Assembly (NCBI GenBank): GCA_938035525.1
Contig: CALHOI010000070.1
Location: 1 to 51,561, forward strand
Source: an uncultured Granulosicoccaceae bacterium
GTDB lineage: Bacteria; Pseudomonadota; Gammaproteobacteria; Granulosicoccales; Granulosicoccaceae
Length of the DNA stretch: 51,561 nucleotides
Reading direction: 5' to 3'
Below the pieces are notes generated by a model. It was given only the letters and a program-made list of their open reading frames with translations. It was not told the origin of the DNA and did not search any database. The position numbers and the translations under genes were made by a program. Positions 15,767 to 24,751 of this stretch are shown one piece after another. The number at the start of each line of letters is the position of its first letter. The first letter of the stretch is position 1.

Positions 15767-16501
15767 ATGAACGACCAAAAAACCGCCCTCATTATCAGTG
15801 CACATTCTGCCGACTTTGTCTGGCGTTGTGGAGGCGCTATAGCCCTGCACGCCAAACTTGGCTACCAGGTTACTGTAGTCTGTTTATCGTACGGGGAACG
15901 TGGCGAATCGGCAAAACTATGGAAGTTGCCCGATATGTCGCTAGACAAGGTCAAAACAGAGCGCCGCAAAGAAGCCGAGAATGCAGCCAAAGCACTCAAC
16001 GCACACGACATTCAGTTCTTTGATCTGGGTGACTACCCGCTCGACATGGACAGAGACGCAAAGTTTAAATTGGTTGACACAATAAGGAGTGTGCAACCCC
16101 AGTTCATGATGAGTCACTCGCACTACGACCCATACAACACCGATCACTCTTACGCGACTAAAGTTGCCATGGAATGTCGCATGATTGCACAAGCCTGGGG
16201 GCACAACCCCGAAGAAACTGTGCTCGGTGCACCGCAACTGTATTTGTTCGAACCACATCAAACAGAGCAAATGGGTTGGAAACCTGATGTGTTCCTGGAC
16301 ATAACAGATGTATGGGATAACAAACGAGCCGCCATAGAATGCATGCAAGGACAGGAACACTTGTGGGACTATTACACTAATGTTGCGCAAAATCGCGGCA
16401 ATCATTTTCGTCGTAACTCAGGCGGCATGGCCGGTGGTCGGCCTGCGCGTTATGCTGAAGGCTTTCAGTCGGTTTATCCCCGCACTGTCGACGAGCTATA
16501 A
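15767..16501 (+). CDS. galB: GalB: 4-oxalomesaconate hydratase (PIG-L/LmbE fold)
   Basis: Zinc enzyme of 244 residues that hydrates 4-oxalomesaconate to 4-carboxy-4-hydroxy-2-oxoadipate in gallate and protocatechuate 4,5-cleavage degradation. It has the PIG-L deacetylase fold, but the usual AHPDD motif reads AHSADFVWR (His13, Asp16), the form known from Pseudomonas GalB. Other family marks are [19 protein letters not shown] and [13 protein letters not shown] with a further metal His. It heads a plus-strand set with galC (14 nt gap) and galD (8-nt overlap), whose products act on the same metabolites, which makes the assignment strong. Confidence 0.9.
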   Translation: MNDQKTALIISAHSADFVWRCGGAIALHAKLGYQVTVVCLSYGERGESAKLWKLPDMSLDKVKTERRKEAENAAKALNAHDIQFFDLGDYPLDMDRDAKFKLVDTIRSVQPQFMMSHSHYDPYNTDHSYATKVAMECRMIAQAWGHNPEETVLGAPQLYLFEPHQTEQMGWKPDVFLDITDVWDNKRAAIECMQGQEHLWDYYTNVAQNRGNHFRRNSGGMAGGRPARYAEGFQSVYPRTVDEL

Positions 16502-16515
16502 ACCAGGACAATAAC

Positions 16516-17187
16516 ATGCATGTTGTAGTTCAACACATAGAACGCCCAGACCCAAACGTCGTTGCCGGATTGGCAAAATGCGGTGTAGCAACCGTGCACG
16601 AAGCACAAGGTCGCATCGGTTTGCTTGCCGCTAATATGCGGCCCATTTACAAAGGCGCACAAGTCGCTGCACCGGCTGTCACTATTTCTGCTGCACCCTG
16701 CGATAACTGGATGCTTCATGTTGCTATAGAGCAAGTTAAGCCAGGCGATATACTAGTGCAAGCGCCCAGCTCACCATCAAACGCAGGCTACTTTGGCGAC
16801 TTGATTGCCACATCATTAAAAGCGCGCGGTGGGGTTGGTCTGGTAACAGATACCGGCGTCAGAGATACGGTCGATCTGGAGAAAATGCAAATGCCTGTGT
16901 GGTCAACGGCGATTTTTTCTCAAGGGACAGTGAAAGAAACCATAGGCTCAGTTAATGTCCCTATTGTGTGCGCTGGTCAGGCAATCAACCCTGGGGATGT
17001 GATTGTTGCAGACGACGATGGCGTATGCGTCGTTCGTCGTGAAGATGCAGCGCAGGTGCTGGAAAAAGCCGAGCAACGTCTGGCCAATGAAGAAGCCAAA
17101 CGCCAACGCCTGGCCAATGGTGAACTGGGTCTGGACATCTATGATATGCGTCAACGACTAGCCGACAAAGGGCTGAAGTATGTCTAG
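16516..17187 (+). CDS. galC: GalC/LigK: 4-carboxy-4-hydroxy-2-oxoadipate aldolase
   Basis: Class II, divalent-metal aldolase of 223 residues with the RraA-like fold that splits 4-carboxy-4-hydroxy-2-oxoadipate into pyruvate and oxaloacetate; many members also accept 4-hydroxy-4-methyl-2-oxoglutarate. The active-site Gly-rich loop ([17 protein letters not shown], about 89-105) and the Arg-Asp pair in TDTGVRD (116-117) are present. The C-terminal helix (about 175-223) is charged and rich in Lys, Arg and Glu. It is followed by galD with an 8-nt overlap, so the two are translationally coupled. Confidence 0.92.
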   Translation: MHVVVQHIERPDPNVVAGLAKCGVATVHEAQGRIGLLAANMRPIYKGAQVAAPAVTISAAPCDNWMLHVAIEQVKPGDILVQAPSSPSNAGYFGDLIATSLKARGGVGLVTDTGVRDTVDLEKMQMPVWSTAIFSQGTVKETIGSVNVPIVCAGQAINPGDVIVADDDGVCVVRREDAAQVLEKAEQRLANEEAKRQRLANGELGLDIYDMRQRLADKGLKYV

Positions 17188-18256
17188 TGCCGGTTATGCC
17201 GACAACGGAATAGCCTGTACATGGATGCGCGGCGGTACCTCTAAAGGCGGATTCTTTCTAGCCAAAGACCTACCTGAAAATATATCAGAACGTGATGCGC
17301 TTTTACTGAGCATTATGGGCTCGCCCGACGCCAGGCAAATTGATGGTATGGGCGGTGCCGACCCCCTAACATCCAAAGTTGCTATTGTCTCACCATCCAA
17401 TCGCGATAACACTGATGTTGACTATCTTTTCTTGCAAGTGTTTGTTGATGATGCACGGGTCAGCGATGCCCAAGGTTGTGGCAACATGCTAGCCGGTGTT
17501 GGTGGGTTTGCCATTGAAAATAAACTGGTCAACGCTGTAGGTGATGTAACACCCGTGCGTATATACATGCAAAACACCGATAGCATGGCCGTTGCACAAG
17601 TTAACACGCCATCGGGTCAAGTGTCTTACACCGGCGACGCATCAATCGATGGTGTTCCAGGCACATCCGCAGCCGTACCACTGGTGTTTAAAAATATTGC
17701 CGGCGCAAATTGCGGATCCTTACTACCTACCGGTCAAATACAAAACGCCATTGACGGAAAAACCGTGACCCTGATAGACAATGGCATGCCTACCGTTTTA
17801 TTAAAAGCAGCCGATCTCGGCATAAGTGGTTACGAAACACGTGAAGAACTTGATGCCAATGACATCCTTAAAGACGCACTGGAATCCATCAGGCTACAGG
17901 CCGGCCCCATGATGAATCTGGGTGACGTGACTGAGAAATCGGTACCTAAAATGACCTTACTCGCGCCCGCGAAAAACAATGGCGTTATCATGACCCGTAC
18001 GTTTATTCCACACCGTTGCCATGCCACTATCGGTGTATTCTGTGCTGTGAGTGTTGCCACAGCCTGTATTATGAAAGGTTCTGTGGCGTTTGATATTGCC
18101 ACACCCAGCAGTGGATTAAATCGTGTACTCGACGTTGAACACCCATTGGGTAAAACAAGCACATTGCTAAATTTAGATGCTGAAGAAAAACTGGAATCTG
18201 CCGGTATGCTCAGAACTGCCAGAAAATTGTTTTCAGGTAGGGTGTTCCCTGCTTAG
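17180..18256 (+). CDS. galD: GalD: 4-oxalomesaconate tautomerase (PrpF family)
   Basis: Enzyme of 358 residues that converts the keto to the enol form of 4-oxalomesaconate (or shifts its double bond) so that GalB can hydrate it. It has the PrpF/diaminopimelate-epimerase-like double domain, with [16 protein letters not shown] at the start, [14 protein letters not shown] (about 54-70), and [16 protein letters not shown] holding the active Cys (about 100). The C-terminus ([15 protein letters not shown]) is complete. The stop codon is immediately followed by a remnant of a LigI-like lactonase gene. Genes for the ring-cleaving dioxygenase and for galA are not in the window. Confidence 0.9.
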   Translation: MSSAGYADNGIACTWMRGGTSKGGFFLAKDLPENISERDALLLSIMGSPDARQIDGMGGADPLTSKVAIVSPSNRDNTDVDYLFLQVFVDDARVSDAQGCGNMLAGVGGFAIENKLVNAVGDVTPVRIYMQNTDSMAVAQVNTPSGQVSYTGDASIDGVPGTSAAVPLVFKNIAGANCGSLLPTGQIQNAIDGKTVTLIDNGMPTVLLKAADLGISGYETREELDANDILKDALESIRLQAGPMMNLGDVTEKSVPKMTLLAPAKNNGVIMTRTFIPHRCHATIGVFCAVSVATACIMKGSVAFDIATPSSGLNRVLDVEHPLGKTSTLLNLDAEEKLESAGMLRTARKLFSGRVFPA

Positions 18257-18495
18257 TGGTTCCAAACGCTTGCCCCAGCGGCGCTCCGTACGACGATGTT
18301 GTTCCAATCGCAAAAGCGCTGATCGGACAATCCCCTGATCGGGTAATTTGGGTCACCGATTGGGCGCACCCAAATATGAAAAGCCATTTGCCTGATGATG
18401 GATTACTAGTAGACTGAATACCCGTAACTGTACTGACAGAAACACTGCAACGAGAGCTGTTAGTCAGGAATCGTATACCTTTGTATTGGGCGTAA
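18256..18495 (+). pseudogene. 3' remnant of a LigI-like (2-pyrone-4,6-dicarboxylate lactonase) amidohydrolase gene
   Basis: The frame that starts at the last base of galD's TAG continues for 80 codons to TAA 18493-18495, broken once by an in-frame TGA at 18415-18417. Its translation begins [20 protein letters not shown] and contains PDRVIWVTDWAHPNM and LPDDGLLVD, then, after the TGA, a stretch including TLQRELLVRN and IPLYW. This is the C-terminal sixth to quarter of a LigI-type amidohydrolase (family pattern WGTDWPHPN, MPDDGxLVD, LLVDNPxRLY). The N-terminal three quarters, with the catalytic HxH, are gone. LigI hydrolyses 2-pyrone-4,6-dicarboxylate to the substrate of GalB/GalD, so the location makes sense: the operon once had a fourth gene. 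Confidence 0.8.
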
Positions 18496-18944
18496 GTTCA
18501 CAAAACCATTACAACCAACGCATTTAGTGAATATTTGACGTATTTAGTTCCAAAAATACCGTTAACAATGATGCATTTTCTTCCTCATATCTGTATCTTT
18601 ACCTACGCGTTTAACGAATTGCATTAATCGCCAAACGCAACAACTTAAACTGTCTGCAAGGATGTTCGGTCAGGATTGTTATCCGACGATGCGTCAGTTT
18701 ATTTCGGTAGAGACATCGATAGCAGGATTATCGACTATCGAGTTACCCAGCAAGCATCTCGAAGGATATTGGAGCTTGTGCGGAATCGCAGGGAGTTACT
18801 CTCAATAATATGTAGTTGACTACATCGATAAAGTAGCTGCACAGTTGTCAACAGCAAGATGCTACTAATACTGATTCGCTTAGTGGGAGGAGAAAATTCA
18901 GCAGAGTCAACACGGTTCGGACTAAGTGGCTGCTGACGCTATAC
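18496..18944. other. Gene-poor stretch after the lactonase remnant
   Basis: No recognisable gene. The longest frame without a stop on plus, ATG 18662 to TAA 18806-18808 (48 residues, MFGQDCYPTMRQFISVETSI at the start), has no ribosome site and no family resemblance I can name. Given the broken gene before it, this may be decayed coding sequence from a deletion, but that is a guess. Confidence 0.4.
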
Positions 18945-18978
18945 CGTAGCGGAAAAGTTAGGATATTTTTCCGCTACG
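18945..18978 (-). terminator. Stem-loop downstream of the aminotransferase gene
   Basis: Perfect 12-bp arms CGTAGCGGAAAA (18945-18956) and TTTTCCGCTACG (18967-18978) around a 10-nt loop, 16 nt past the stop of the minus-strand aminotransferase gene. The T-rich end of the stem rather than a free T run gives it moderate terminator quality. The stem is symmetric and could act in both directions. Confidence 0.6.
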
Positions 18979-18994
18979 CCTTTTCCGTTACTGT

Positions 18995-20209
18995 CTATTT
19001 AGTTGCCTGCGCAAACACGCTGGTTGCAGCCTCAACCGCGCCCTTTCCACGCTCGACACCCAAAGCTTCCAGCGCCGCTTCAACAGTTCCTATTGTGCCC
19101 AGCAACATCGATGGATTCAAGTGCCCCATGTGACCAATTCGGAATGCATCGTTAGTTGTTGTACCACTGGCAGTACCAACCAATGCAACGCCAATGACTA
19201 CACCGAAGTGTTCGTTGCAGTATTGTTGAAGCTTTCCACCAATCTCTTTTGGTGTTGTGATCATGGTGACGGCTTTTGATCGCATTGACTCGTCTTTAAT
19301 ATTAAACGTAATACCACCGCTCTGCCCCCATGCATTGACTGCTGCCCAAACGGCGTTGGCTTGCACTTCGTGTCGACGCCACGTGTTAGCGATGCCTTCT
19401 TCAAGTAACATGTTTAACGCTTCTCGCAACCCGTATAAATGATGTGTTGGTGGTGTTCCGTTGAAGTTATCCGGGAACATTCTTGGATACACTCGGGAGT
19501 GAAGATTCCAATACGGGGTAACCAGGTCGGCTTGCTTCTGATAGTCCCACACCTTAGCGCCGACAAACACCATGGCAAGACCAGGAGGTGTCATCAAGCC
19601 CTTTTGACTTGCCGTGATCATGACATCAACGCCCATGCTGTCCATGTTGAAAGATTCGCAGGCAAAAGAGGCAATGCTGTCAATAAAATACAACGCCGGA
19701 TGACCAGCCGCATCAATTGCAGCACGAATACCACGTATATCGTTACTGGCAGAGGATGCAGTATCAGTGTGTACCATTAACACTGCTTTATAGGCATGTT
19801 GTTTGTCGGCGACAAGCCTGGCTTGTACCTCGGTAGCATGCACGGTTTGTTCAGTCCCAAAGTCCATTACATCGACATCGATTTTCAGGCCTTGTGCAGC
19901 TTGTGCCCAGGCATTACCAAAGCGGCCATTGACCAGAAACAACACTTTGTCGCCTCGACTGAAAAAATTCACCAGGCTCGCTTCCCAGGCTGCGTGACCA
20001 TTCCCGATATAAATGCCCACCTCGCCACTATTACCGGCAAGCTTGTTCAGGTCACTTTTAACGCTGGCGGTAATATCAACCAAGTCGCCAGTGTAAATAT
20101 TGGGCGCTGGCCGATGCATGGCATTTAAAACGCGTTCGGGCATCACGGATGGGCCGGGAATAGCCAGATGGTCGCGGCCATGCGCAAGTGTGGTTTTGAC
20201 AGTGCTCAT
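18995..20209 (-). CDS. Serine-glyoxylate / alanine-glyoxylate type aminotransferase (class V)
   Basis: PLP enzyme of 404 residues. The PLP lysine is Lys203 in TASQKGLMTPPG, and the Asp that holds the pyridine nitrogen is in YFIDSIASFACESF (about 177). N-terminal IPGPSVMPERVLNAMHRPAP is typical of the serine-glyoxylate branch, which moves the amino group of serine to glyoxylate to give hydroxypyruvate and glycine, as in the serine cycle and photorespiration-like salvage. Alanine-glyoxylate or aspartate donors are possible. No serine-cycle neighbours are present. The gene is alone, divergent from the ABC exporter pair. Confidence 0.88.
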   Translation of the reverse strand: MSTVKTTLAHGRDHLAIPGPSVMPERVLNAMHRPAPNIYTGDLVDITASVKSDLNKLAGNSGEVGIYIGNGHAAWEASLVNFFSRGDKVLFLVNGRFGNAWAQAAQGLKIDVDVMDFGTEQTVHATEVQARLVADKQHAYKAVLMVHTDTASSASNDIRGIRAAIDAAGHPALYFIDSIASFACESFNMDSMGVDVMITASQKGLMTPPGLAMVFVGAKVWDYQKQADLVTPYWNLHSRVYPRMFPDNFNGTPPTHHLYGLREALNMLLEEGIANTWRRHEVQANAVWAAVNAWGQSGGITFNIKDESMRSKAVTMITTPKEIGGKLQQYCNEHFGVVIGVALVGTASGTTTNDAFRIGHMGHLNPSMLLGTIGTVEAALEALGVERGKGAVEAATSVFAQATK

Positions 20210-20327
20210 TACGTGCTCTTGGTTTTTCGTTTATGGCGCTAACATAGCATCTGTAAAGCATTGAGAGGGAAAGTTTGGCCGATATTTAGTGCACGCTAGA
20301 GACCCGCATTCCTTAGCGACAGCGCGT

Positions 20328-20333
20328 TATAAT
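20328..20333 (+). promoter_or_regulatory. TATAAT -10 element before the ABC exporter genes
   Basis: Perfect TATAAT 51 nt upstream of the GTG start at 20384. No clear -35 hexamer lies 16-18 nt upstream, so this rests on the -10 and the position alone. Confidence 0.4.
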
Positions 20334-20383
20334 AACAACAGCTTGTCTTAACCAATCCATCGCTACCAGCATCAGGAGAAATT

Positions 20384-21286
20384 GTGACTGCGGTCATCGA
20401 AGTAAACCACTTAGTCAAACACTTCCAACCCGGTAAAAAAGAAGTGGTTAAAGCCGTCAACGATGTGAGTTTTTCAATTGAAGCCGGCATCTGCTTTGGC
20501 CTCCTTGGGCCCAATGGCGCTGGAAAAACGACGACCGTGGAAATGCTCGAAGGCATCGTTGAACCAAACAGTGGCTCAATTTTGTATCGTGGCGAGCCAA
20601 TCGGCGAGGCATTCAAGCGCGACGCTGGCATCATGTTTCAACACACAGCACTACAAGACTACATGACCGTTATAGAAGCCCTCAAGATGTTTGGCAGTTT
20701 CTATGAACAGACAATACCAATTGAGCAACTGATAGAACAATGTTCACTGTCAGAATTTCTCGACCGAGATACTCGAAAGCTCTCAGGTGGCCAAAAGCAA
20801 CGATTACTTTTAGCGGTAGCATTGGTCAATGACCCAGAGGTGATTTTTTTAGACGAGCCAACCACCGGCCTTGATCCACAAGCGCGCCGAAATTTCTGGC
20901 AACTGGTTGACGACATAAAGTCGCGCGGAAAAACCGTGGTGCTAACAACACACTATATGGAAGAAGCCAAGTTGTTGTGCGATGAGCTGGTGTTCATGGA
21001 CCATGGAAAAATCATCGCCTCCGGCAGCCCAAGCGAGCTGCTATCCAATCGATTTAATGATGTACTTATTGAGCTTCCATTAAATTCGATCCCCGACTCC
21101 CTACCTGTTCTGGCGGCTCATACAATTCATCGAGGTGATGCTCATATCGACATTGTGACCACTGATATAGATCAAACATTGCAGCATCTGCTTGCTCACA
21201 ATGTTTCATTAACCGGGCTGGAAGTTCGCTCACGTACCCTGGAAGACTTATTTATCGATTTAACAGGACAGGAGCTACGCGCGTGA
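20384..21286 (+). CDS. ABC-2 type exporter, ATP-binding protein (NatA/DrrA/NodI-like)
   Basis: ATPase subunit of 300 residues of a two-gene ABC exporter. It carries Walker A GPNGAGKTT (42-50), the signature LSGGQKQRL, Walker B EVIFLDEPTTGLDP and a switch His in LTTHYMEEA. The C-terminal extension of about 80 residues is the form seen in DrrA/NodI/CcmA-like exporters of drugs, lipids or glycans. GTG start with an AGGAG site 6 nt upstream. The stop overlaps the permease start (GTGA), so the pair is coupled. Substrate is unknown. Confidence 0.92.
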   Translation: MTAVIEVNHLVKHFQPGKKEVVKAVNDVSFSIEAGICFGLLGPNGAGKTTTVEMLEGIVEPNSGSILYRGEPIGEAFKRDAGIMFQHTALQDYMTVIEALKMFGSFYEQTIPIEQLIEQCSLSEFLDRDTRKLSGGQKQRLLLAVALVNDPEVIFLDEPTTGLDPQARRNFWQLVDDIKSRGKTVVLTTHYMEEAKLLCDELVFMDHGKIIASGSPSELLSNRFNDVLIELPLNSIPDSLPVLAAHTIHRGDAHIDIVTTDIDQTLQHLLAHNVSLTGLEVRSRTLEDLFIDLTGQELRA

Positions 21287-22284
21287 TTTCACTAAAGCAT
21301 TTTCGCGCTGTGTTTATGGCTCGTAACCGCGAATTTATCAGAGACCGTTCATCCTGGGCCTGGAACCTGTTTTTTCCCGTGTTGCTTATTGCAGGACTTG
21401 CAGTCATGTTCGGCAATGACAACCGTTCTGTGTTCAAAGTGGGAGTATTCCCGGCAAGCGATAAAACAGAATCATTTTTTGAAACGCGACATATGCAGTT
21501 TCTGCCACTGGACAATCTTGACGCTGCCATTATACGTGTCCAGCGACATCAGTTAGATCTGTTAATCGACACAACGGAGAAACGTTATTGGGTTAATGAC
21601 ACCTCACCCAACGGCTACATTTCAGAGCAATTGCTGCTGGCAAAAACCGACGCTACTTACACACGCGAAACCGTCACTGGGCGAGAAATTCGATACGTCG
21701 ATTGGGTACTACCGGGTATTCTGGGCATGAATATGATGTTTGCCTGCCTATTCGGTGTTGGCTATGTGATTGTGCGTTATCGAAAAAGCGGTGTTTTAAA
21801 GCGCTTAAAAGCCACGCCTTTGGCAGCCGTTGAATTCCTGAGCGCCCAAGTGGCATCAAGGTTATGGCTAGTCATGGCCATCACACTGAGTGTTTTCTTC
21901 GGTACACATTTTTTACTCAACTTCACCATGCATGGTAGCTATATAACATTGGTGCTAGTGCTCACTATTGGCGCAATTGCGCTGATCACACTGGGTCTAC
22001 TGGTCGCCGCGCGAACAGCCAGTGAGGAACTGGCTGGCGGGCTGCTTAATCTTTTCACCTGGCCAATGATGGTCATGTCGGGCGTGTGGTTTTCGCTGGA
22101 GGGTGCGCACCCGGCTATCAAGAGCTTATCTCAGGTTTTACCTCTGACACACATCGTTGAAGCGGCACGATCTATCATGATCGACGGAGCCAGTCTGTTC
22201 GACATAAAATGGCATATTGCCTATTTAGTGGTGTTCTCGGTTTTATGCGTGTTCATTGGTGCTAAGCTTTTTCGCTGGGAATAG
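21283..22284 (+). CDS. ABC-2 type exporter, permease protein
   Basis: Membrane subunit of 333 residues that pairs with the preceding ATPase. One membrane helix near residues 24-42 (WAWNLFFPVLLIAGLAVMFG) is followed by an extracytoplasmic domain of about 120 residues, then five helices in the C-terminal half (about 145-330), including the conserved ABC-2 region GGLLNLFTWPMMVMSGVWFS and a QVLPLTHIVEAAR loop. Start GTG 21283 within the ATPase stop. The last codons (RWE and stop) are the first copy of a 13-bp tandem repeat. Confidence 0.9.
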   Translation: MISLKHFRAVFMARNREFIRDRSSWAWNLFFPVLLIAGLAVMFGNDNRSVFKVGVFPASDKTESFFETRHMQFLPLDNLDAAIIRVQRHQLDLLIDTTEKRYWVNDTSPNGYISEQLLLAKTDATYTRETVTGREIRYVDWVLPGILGMNMMFACLFGVGYVIVRYRKSGVLKRLKATPLAAVEFLSAQVASRLWLVMAITLSVFFGTHFLLNFTMHGSYITLVLVLTIGAIALITLGLLVAARTASEELAGGLLNLFTWPMMVMSGVWFSLEGAHPAIKSLSQVLPLTHIVEAARSIMIDGASLFDIKWHIAYLVVFSVLCVFIGAKLFRWE

Positions 22285-22310
22285 TCGCCAGGAATAATCG
22301 CTGGGAATAA
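22272..22310 (+). repeat. 13-bp tandem repeat, three copies, across the permease stop codon
   Basis: Units TCGCTGGGAATAG (22272-22284), TCGCCAGGAATAA (22285-22297) and TCGCTGGGAATAA (22298-22310). The first includes the stop codon of the ABC permease gene, so every copy repeats Trp-Glu-stop or a variant in phase shifted by one base. Confidence 0.9.
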
Positions 22311-22411
22311 TATCAGTGCAGCAGTATCAGGGCGCTATTACCATGCGATTACCCTATAATAAACTCAAGCTAGCAGCGCTAGACAAGCTCAAACCAACCC
22401 GGAGTCTGATA

Positions 22412-22705
22412 ATGAAAGCCTATGTTGTGGCAACCGTACACGTTGCTGACCCCGAAACGTACAAAAAGTATGCTGATAGAACACCTGCCATCGTTGCAAG
22501 ACACGGTGGTAAATTTCTTGCTCGAGGCGGTGACGCGCGTGCCATAGAAGGCGAAGCTTTTAATGATCGTATGGTGATTATTGAATTTCCGAGCCAGCAA
22601 GCACTGCAAGCCTGGTATGACGACCCTGACTATCAAGAGGCCAAAGTTTTTCGACACGCGGCATCCGAAGGGCGATTTATTACCGTTGCCGGCGTTGCTG
22701 ATTAA
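22412..22705 (+). CDS. DUF1330 family protein
   Basis: Small cytoplasmic protein of 97 residues with the dimeric alpha-beta barrel (ferredoxin-like) fold of DUF1330: MKAYVVATVHVADPETYKKY, then PAIVARHGGKFLARGG, MVIIEFPSQQALQAWYDDP and YQEAKVFRHAASEGRFI, all family hallmarks. Start ATG 22412 is preferred over the in-frame upstream ATG because CCGGAG lies 7-8 nt before it and homologues begin here. Function of the family is not established; the fold is shared with heme-degrading and monooxygenase-like proteins. Confidence 0.88.
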   Translation: MKAYVVATVHVADPETYKKYADRTPAIVARHGGKFLARGGDARAIEGEAFNDRMVIIEFPSQQALQAWYDDPDYQEAKVFRHAASEGRFITVAGVAD

Positions 22706-22751
22706 AGCTTATCGAAGCTTCAACTAACGATTACAAGAACCGATAGAATCC

Positions 22752-23561
22752 GTGGCGAAGAGCAAATTTTACGTCGTATGGCAAGGCAAACAGACCGGTA
22801 TTTTTACGGACTGGGAAACGTGCCGAAAACAAGTCTCCAATGTTAAAGGAGCCAAGTACAAATCGTACGCTACCAGAGCAGAAGCGGAAGCGGCATTCGC
22901 AGCAGGCGCCGGTCAGGCGCTCAGTGCGGGACGCTCCGCAGGTTCTTCGCCTGAAGCAAATGCCAAATCGTCTGCCAAAGCCGTCAGCGCGAGTAAACCC
23001 AATTCAGTTAAAACATACTCTGCCGCCGAAATTAAAGAGCTACCTGGTGATACATTTATCTATACAGACGGTGGTTGTGAACCAAACCCGGGTGAGGCAG
23101 GTTCTGGTATGGCTATTTATCGCGATGGTAAAATAGATGAACTTTGGTACGGACTGTACAACCCAAACGGCACCAACAACACAGCTGAGCTGAATGCGCT
23201 GCATCAAGCATTGCTGATCGCTGAGCAGGAAATCAAGCTTAACCGCTCGGTGACGGTTTTATGCGATTCAAAATACTCTATCCAATGTGTTACACAGTGG
23301 GCGGTCAACTGGGAAAAAAAGGGCTGGACTAAAAGCGGTGGTGAAATAAAAAACCTGGATATCATAAAACCGATGTTTTCTCTTTACCAGTCAATAAAAG
23401 ACAAGATCACAATTCTGCATGTGAATGGTCACGTCGGTGTTGAAGGCAATGAGCTGGCAGACCGTATGTCAATTTACGCCATGGAAAAACACGATACCGA
23501 TTTTCGCAAATACCCAAAGGAAATAAACATAGAGTCTATTCTGGCTTTGCGTACGGGCTAA
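22752..23561 (+). CDS. rnhA: Ribonuclease HI with N-terminal viroplasmin (RNA/DNA hybrid-binding) domain
   Basis: Endonuclease of 269 residues that cuts the RNA strand of RNA-DNA hybrids. Residues 4-50 (KFYVVWQGKQTGIFTDWETC) are a caulimovirus viroplasmin-type hybrid-binding domain, followed by an Ala/Ser/Lys linker (about 50-90) and the RNase H domain. The four catalytic acids are present: Asp106 (YTDGGCEPNP), Glu146 (NTAELNAL), Asp172 (VLCDSKYS) and Asp237 (GNELADRMS), plus HVNGHVGVEGN. This domain order is that of eukaryotic RNase H1 and of some bacteria, and not of E. coli RnhA. GTG start. Confidence 0.93.
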   Translation: MAKSKFYVVWQGKQTGIFTDWETCRKQVSNVKGAKYKSYATRAEAEAAFAAGAGQALSAGRSAGSSPEANAKSSAKAVSASKPNSVKTYSAAEIKELPGDTFIYTDGGCEPNPGEAGSGMAIYRDGKIDELWYGLYNPNGTNNTAELNALHQALLIAEQEIKLNRSVTVLCDSKYSIQCVTQWAVNWEKKGWTKSGGEIKNLDIIKPMFSLYQSIKDKITILHVNGHVGVEGNELADRMSIYAMEKHDTDFRKYPKEINIESILALRTG

Positions 23562-23596
23562 GGTTTTATTGACTCAGTATCAGGAGCGCTACCAAC

Positions 23597-24271
23597 ATGT
23601 TCAATCGTAAAACCGTAGCCTTTTTAAAAGAGCTGCAACTGAACAACAATCGCGAATGGTTTGCTATTAACAAGCAACGATACGAAGACGAGGTTAGAAC
23701 CCCGGCATTCGACTATATCGACGCTATGAGTCAACACATGGCAAAAATATCCCCGCACTTTATTGTCAGTACAAAAAAAGTGGGTGGGTCTTTAATGCGA
23801 GTGCACAAGGACATCAGATTTTCTAAAGATAAAACACCCTATAAAACCAACATCGGCATTCATTTTAGACATGCGCGTGGCAAAGACGTGCATGCACCGG
23901 GGTTTTACGTCCACATTGAACCAGGGGATGTATTCCTGGGTGCTGGCATCTGGCACCCCGAAAGCAGCACGTTAAAAAATGTTCGTACGCTCATCGATGA
24001 ATACCCAAAAGAATGGAAAAAACTAGCAAATAAGCTCACCGGCAAAGACGGTTTCGAGCTTGGCGGCGCATCGCTGAAGAGACCACCCGCTGGTTTTAGC
24101 AAAGATCATCCATTGCTTGACGACTTAAAGCGCAAAGACTTCATCGCTGTACAAAACTTGAAAGTATCGTCGGTCTATGCAAAAGACTTTGATAAAACCA
24201 CTGCAAAGCTATTTAAAGCGGCATCACCGCTGGTAAAATTTATTTGTGAAGCCGACGATTTGTCCTTTTAA
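23597..24271 (+). CDS. DUF2461 (TIGR02453) family protein
   Basis: Cytoplasmic protein of 224 residues. The opening FNRKTVAFLKELQLNNNREWF and the segments MRVHKDIRFSKDKTPYKTNI, GFYVHIEPGDVFLGAGIWHP and RPPAGFSKDHPLLDDLKRKDF are the conserved blocks of DUF2461, a widespread family of unknown function. It starts 35 nt after rnhA and ends 41 nt before the cysteine-cluster gene, so the three are likely one transcript. Confidence 0.9.
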   Translation: MFNRKTVAFLKELQLNNNREWFAINKQRYEDEVRTPAFDYIDAMSQHMAKISPHFIVSTKKVGGSLMRVHKDIRFSKDKTPYKTNIGIHFRHARGKDVHAPGFYVHIEPGDVFLGAGIWHPESSTLKNVRTLIDEYPKEWKKLANKLTGKDGFELGGASLKRPPAGFSKDHPLLDDLKRKDFIAVQNLKVSSVYAKDFDKTTAKLFKAASPLVKFICEADDLSF

Positions 24272-24312
24272 AAAAAACCACTAAGCAAAGCCATGCCGAG
24301 CAAATCTAATCA

Positions 24313-24693
24313 ATGAAAGACTGCAATCAATGTGGCAAGTGTTGCATAAGGTACGGCGGTGGTGAACTTAGCGCCACACAAACAGAATTAGAGCACTGGG
24401 AAATTCATCACCCGGAAATATTCAAATACGTTAAAGACAACACAATTTGGTTTGAACCTAATTCGGGTGAAAAATTGGATCGCTGCCCGTTCCTTAACAT
24501 TGAAGCAAAACAATTTGACAATGCACCCGATAAATACACCTGCAGCATTTATCAACACAGACCCGAAGATTGTCGCATCTACCCAAGCTTGATTTCGGAA
24601 ATGATCAGAGACGAGTGCGAGATGATTGACGCAAGTGACCTGACCAACCCTAAAAAGGCACAACAACGTCTGGACTTTTTAATGAATAGATAA
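24313..24693 (+). CDS. YkgJ-family cysteine-cluster (metal-binding) protein
   Basis: Protein of 126 residues that should bind a zinc ion or iron-sulfur cluster through its Cys residues: CNQCGKCC (4-11), RCPF (about 57) and CSIYQHRPEDCRIYP (about 75-90). This spacing is that of the YkgJ/CxxCxxCC (Fe-S or zinc chelating) family, whose function is not settled. The last codons ATG AAT AGA TAA are the first of several tandem copies of a 17-bp unit. Confidence 0.88.
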   Translation: MKDCNQCGKCCIRYGGGELSATQTELEHWEIHHPEIFKYVKDNTIWFEPNSGEKLDRCPFLNIEAKQFDNAPDKYTCSIYQHRPEDCRIYPSLISEMIRDECEMIDASDLTNPKKAQQRLDFLMNR

Positions 24694-24742
24694 ACGCAAT
24701 GATTAGATAAACGCAATGAATAGATAAACTTAATAAATAAAC
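24681..24742 (+). repeat. 17-bp tandem repeat, three and a half copies, across a stop codon
   Basis: Units AATGAATAGATAAACGC (24681), AATGATTAGATAAACGC (24698), AATGAATAGATAAACTT (24715) and a partial AATAAATAAAC (24732). The first copy contains the end of the YkgJ-family gene, and each copy restates its ATG-AAT-AGA-TAA ending. Confidence 0.9.
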
Positions 24743-24751
24743 AAGACTGGT

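Noticed and set aside
18662..18808. 48-aa plus-strand frame after the lactonase remnant
   Set aside because: No ribosome site and no recognisable family; kept only as a note in the gap description.
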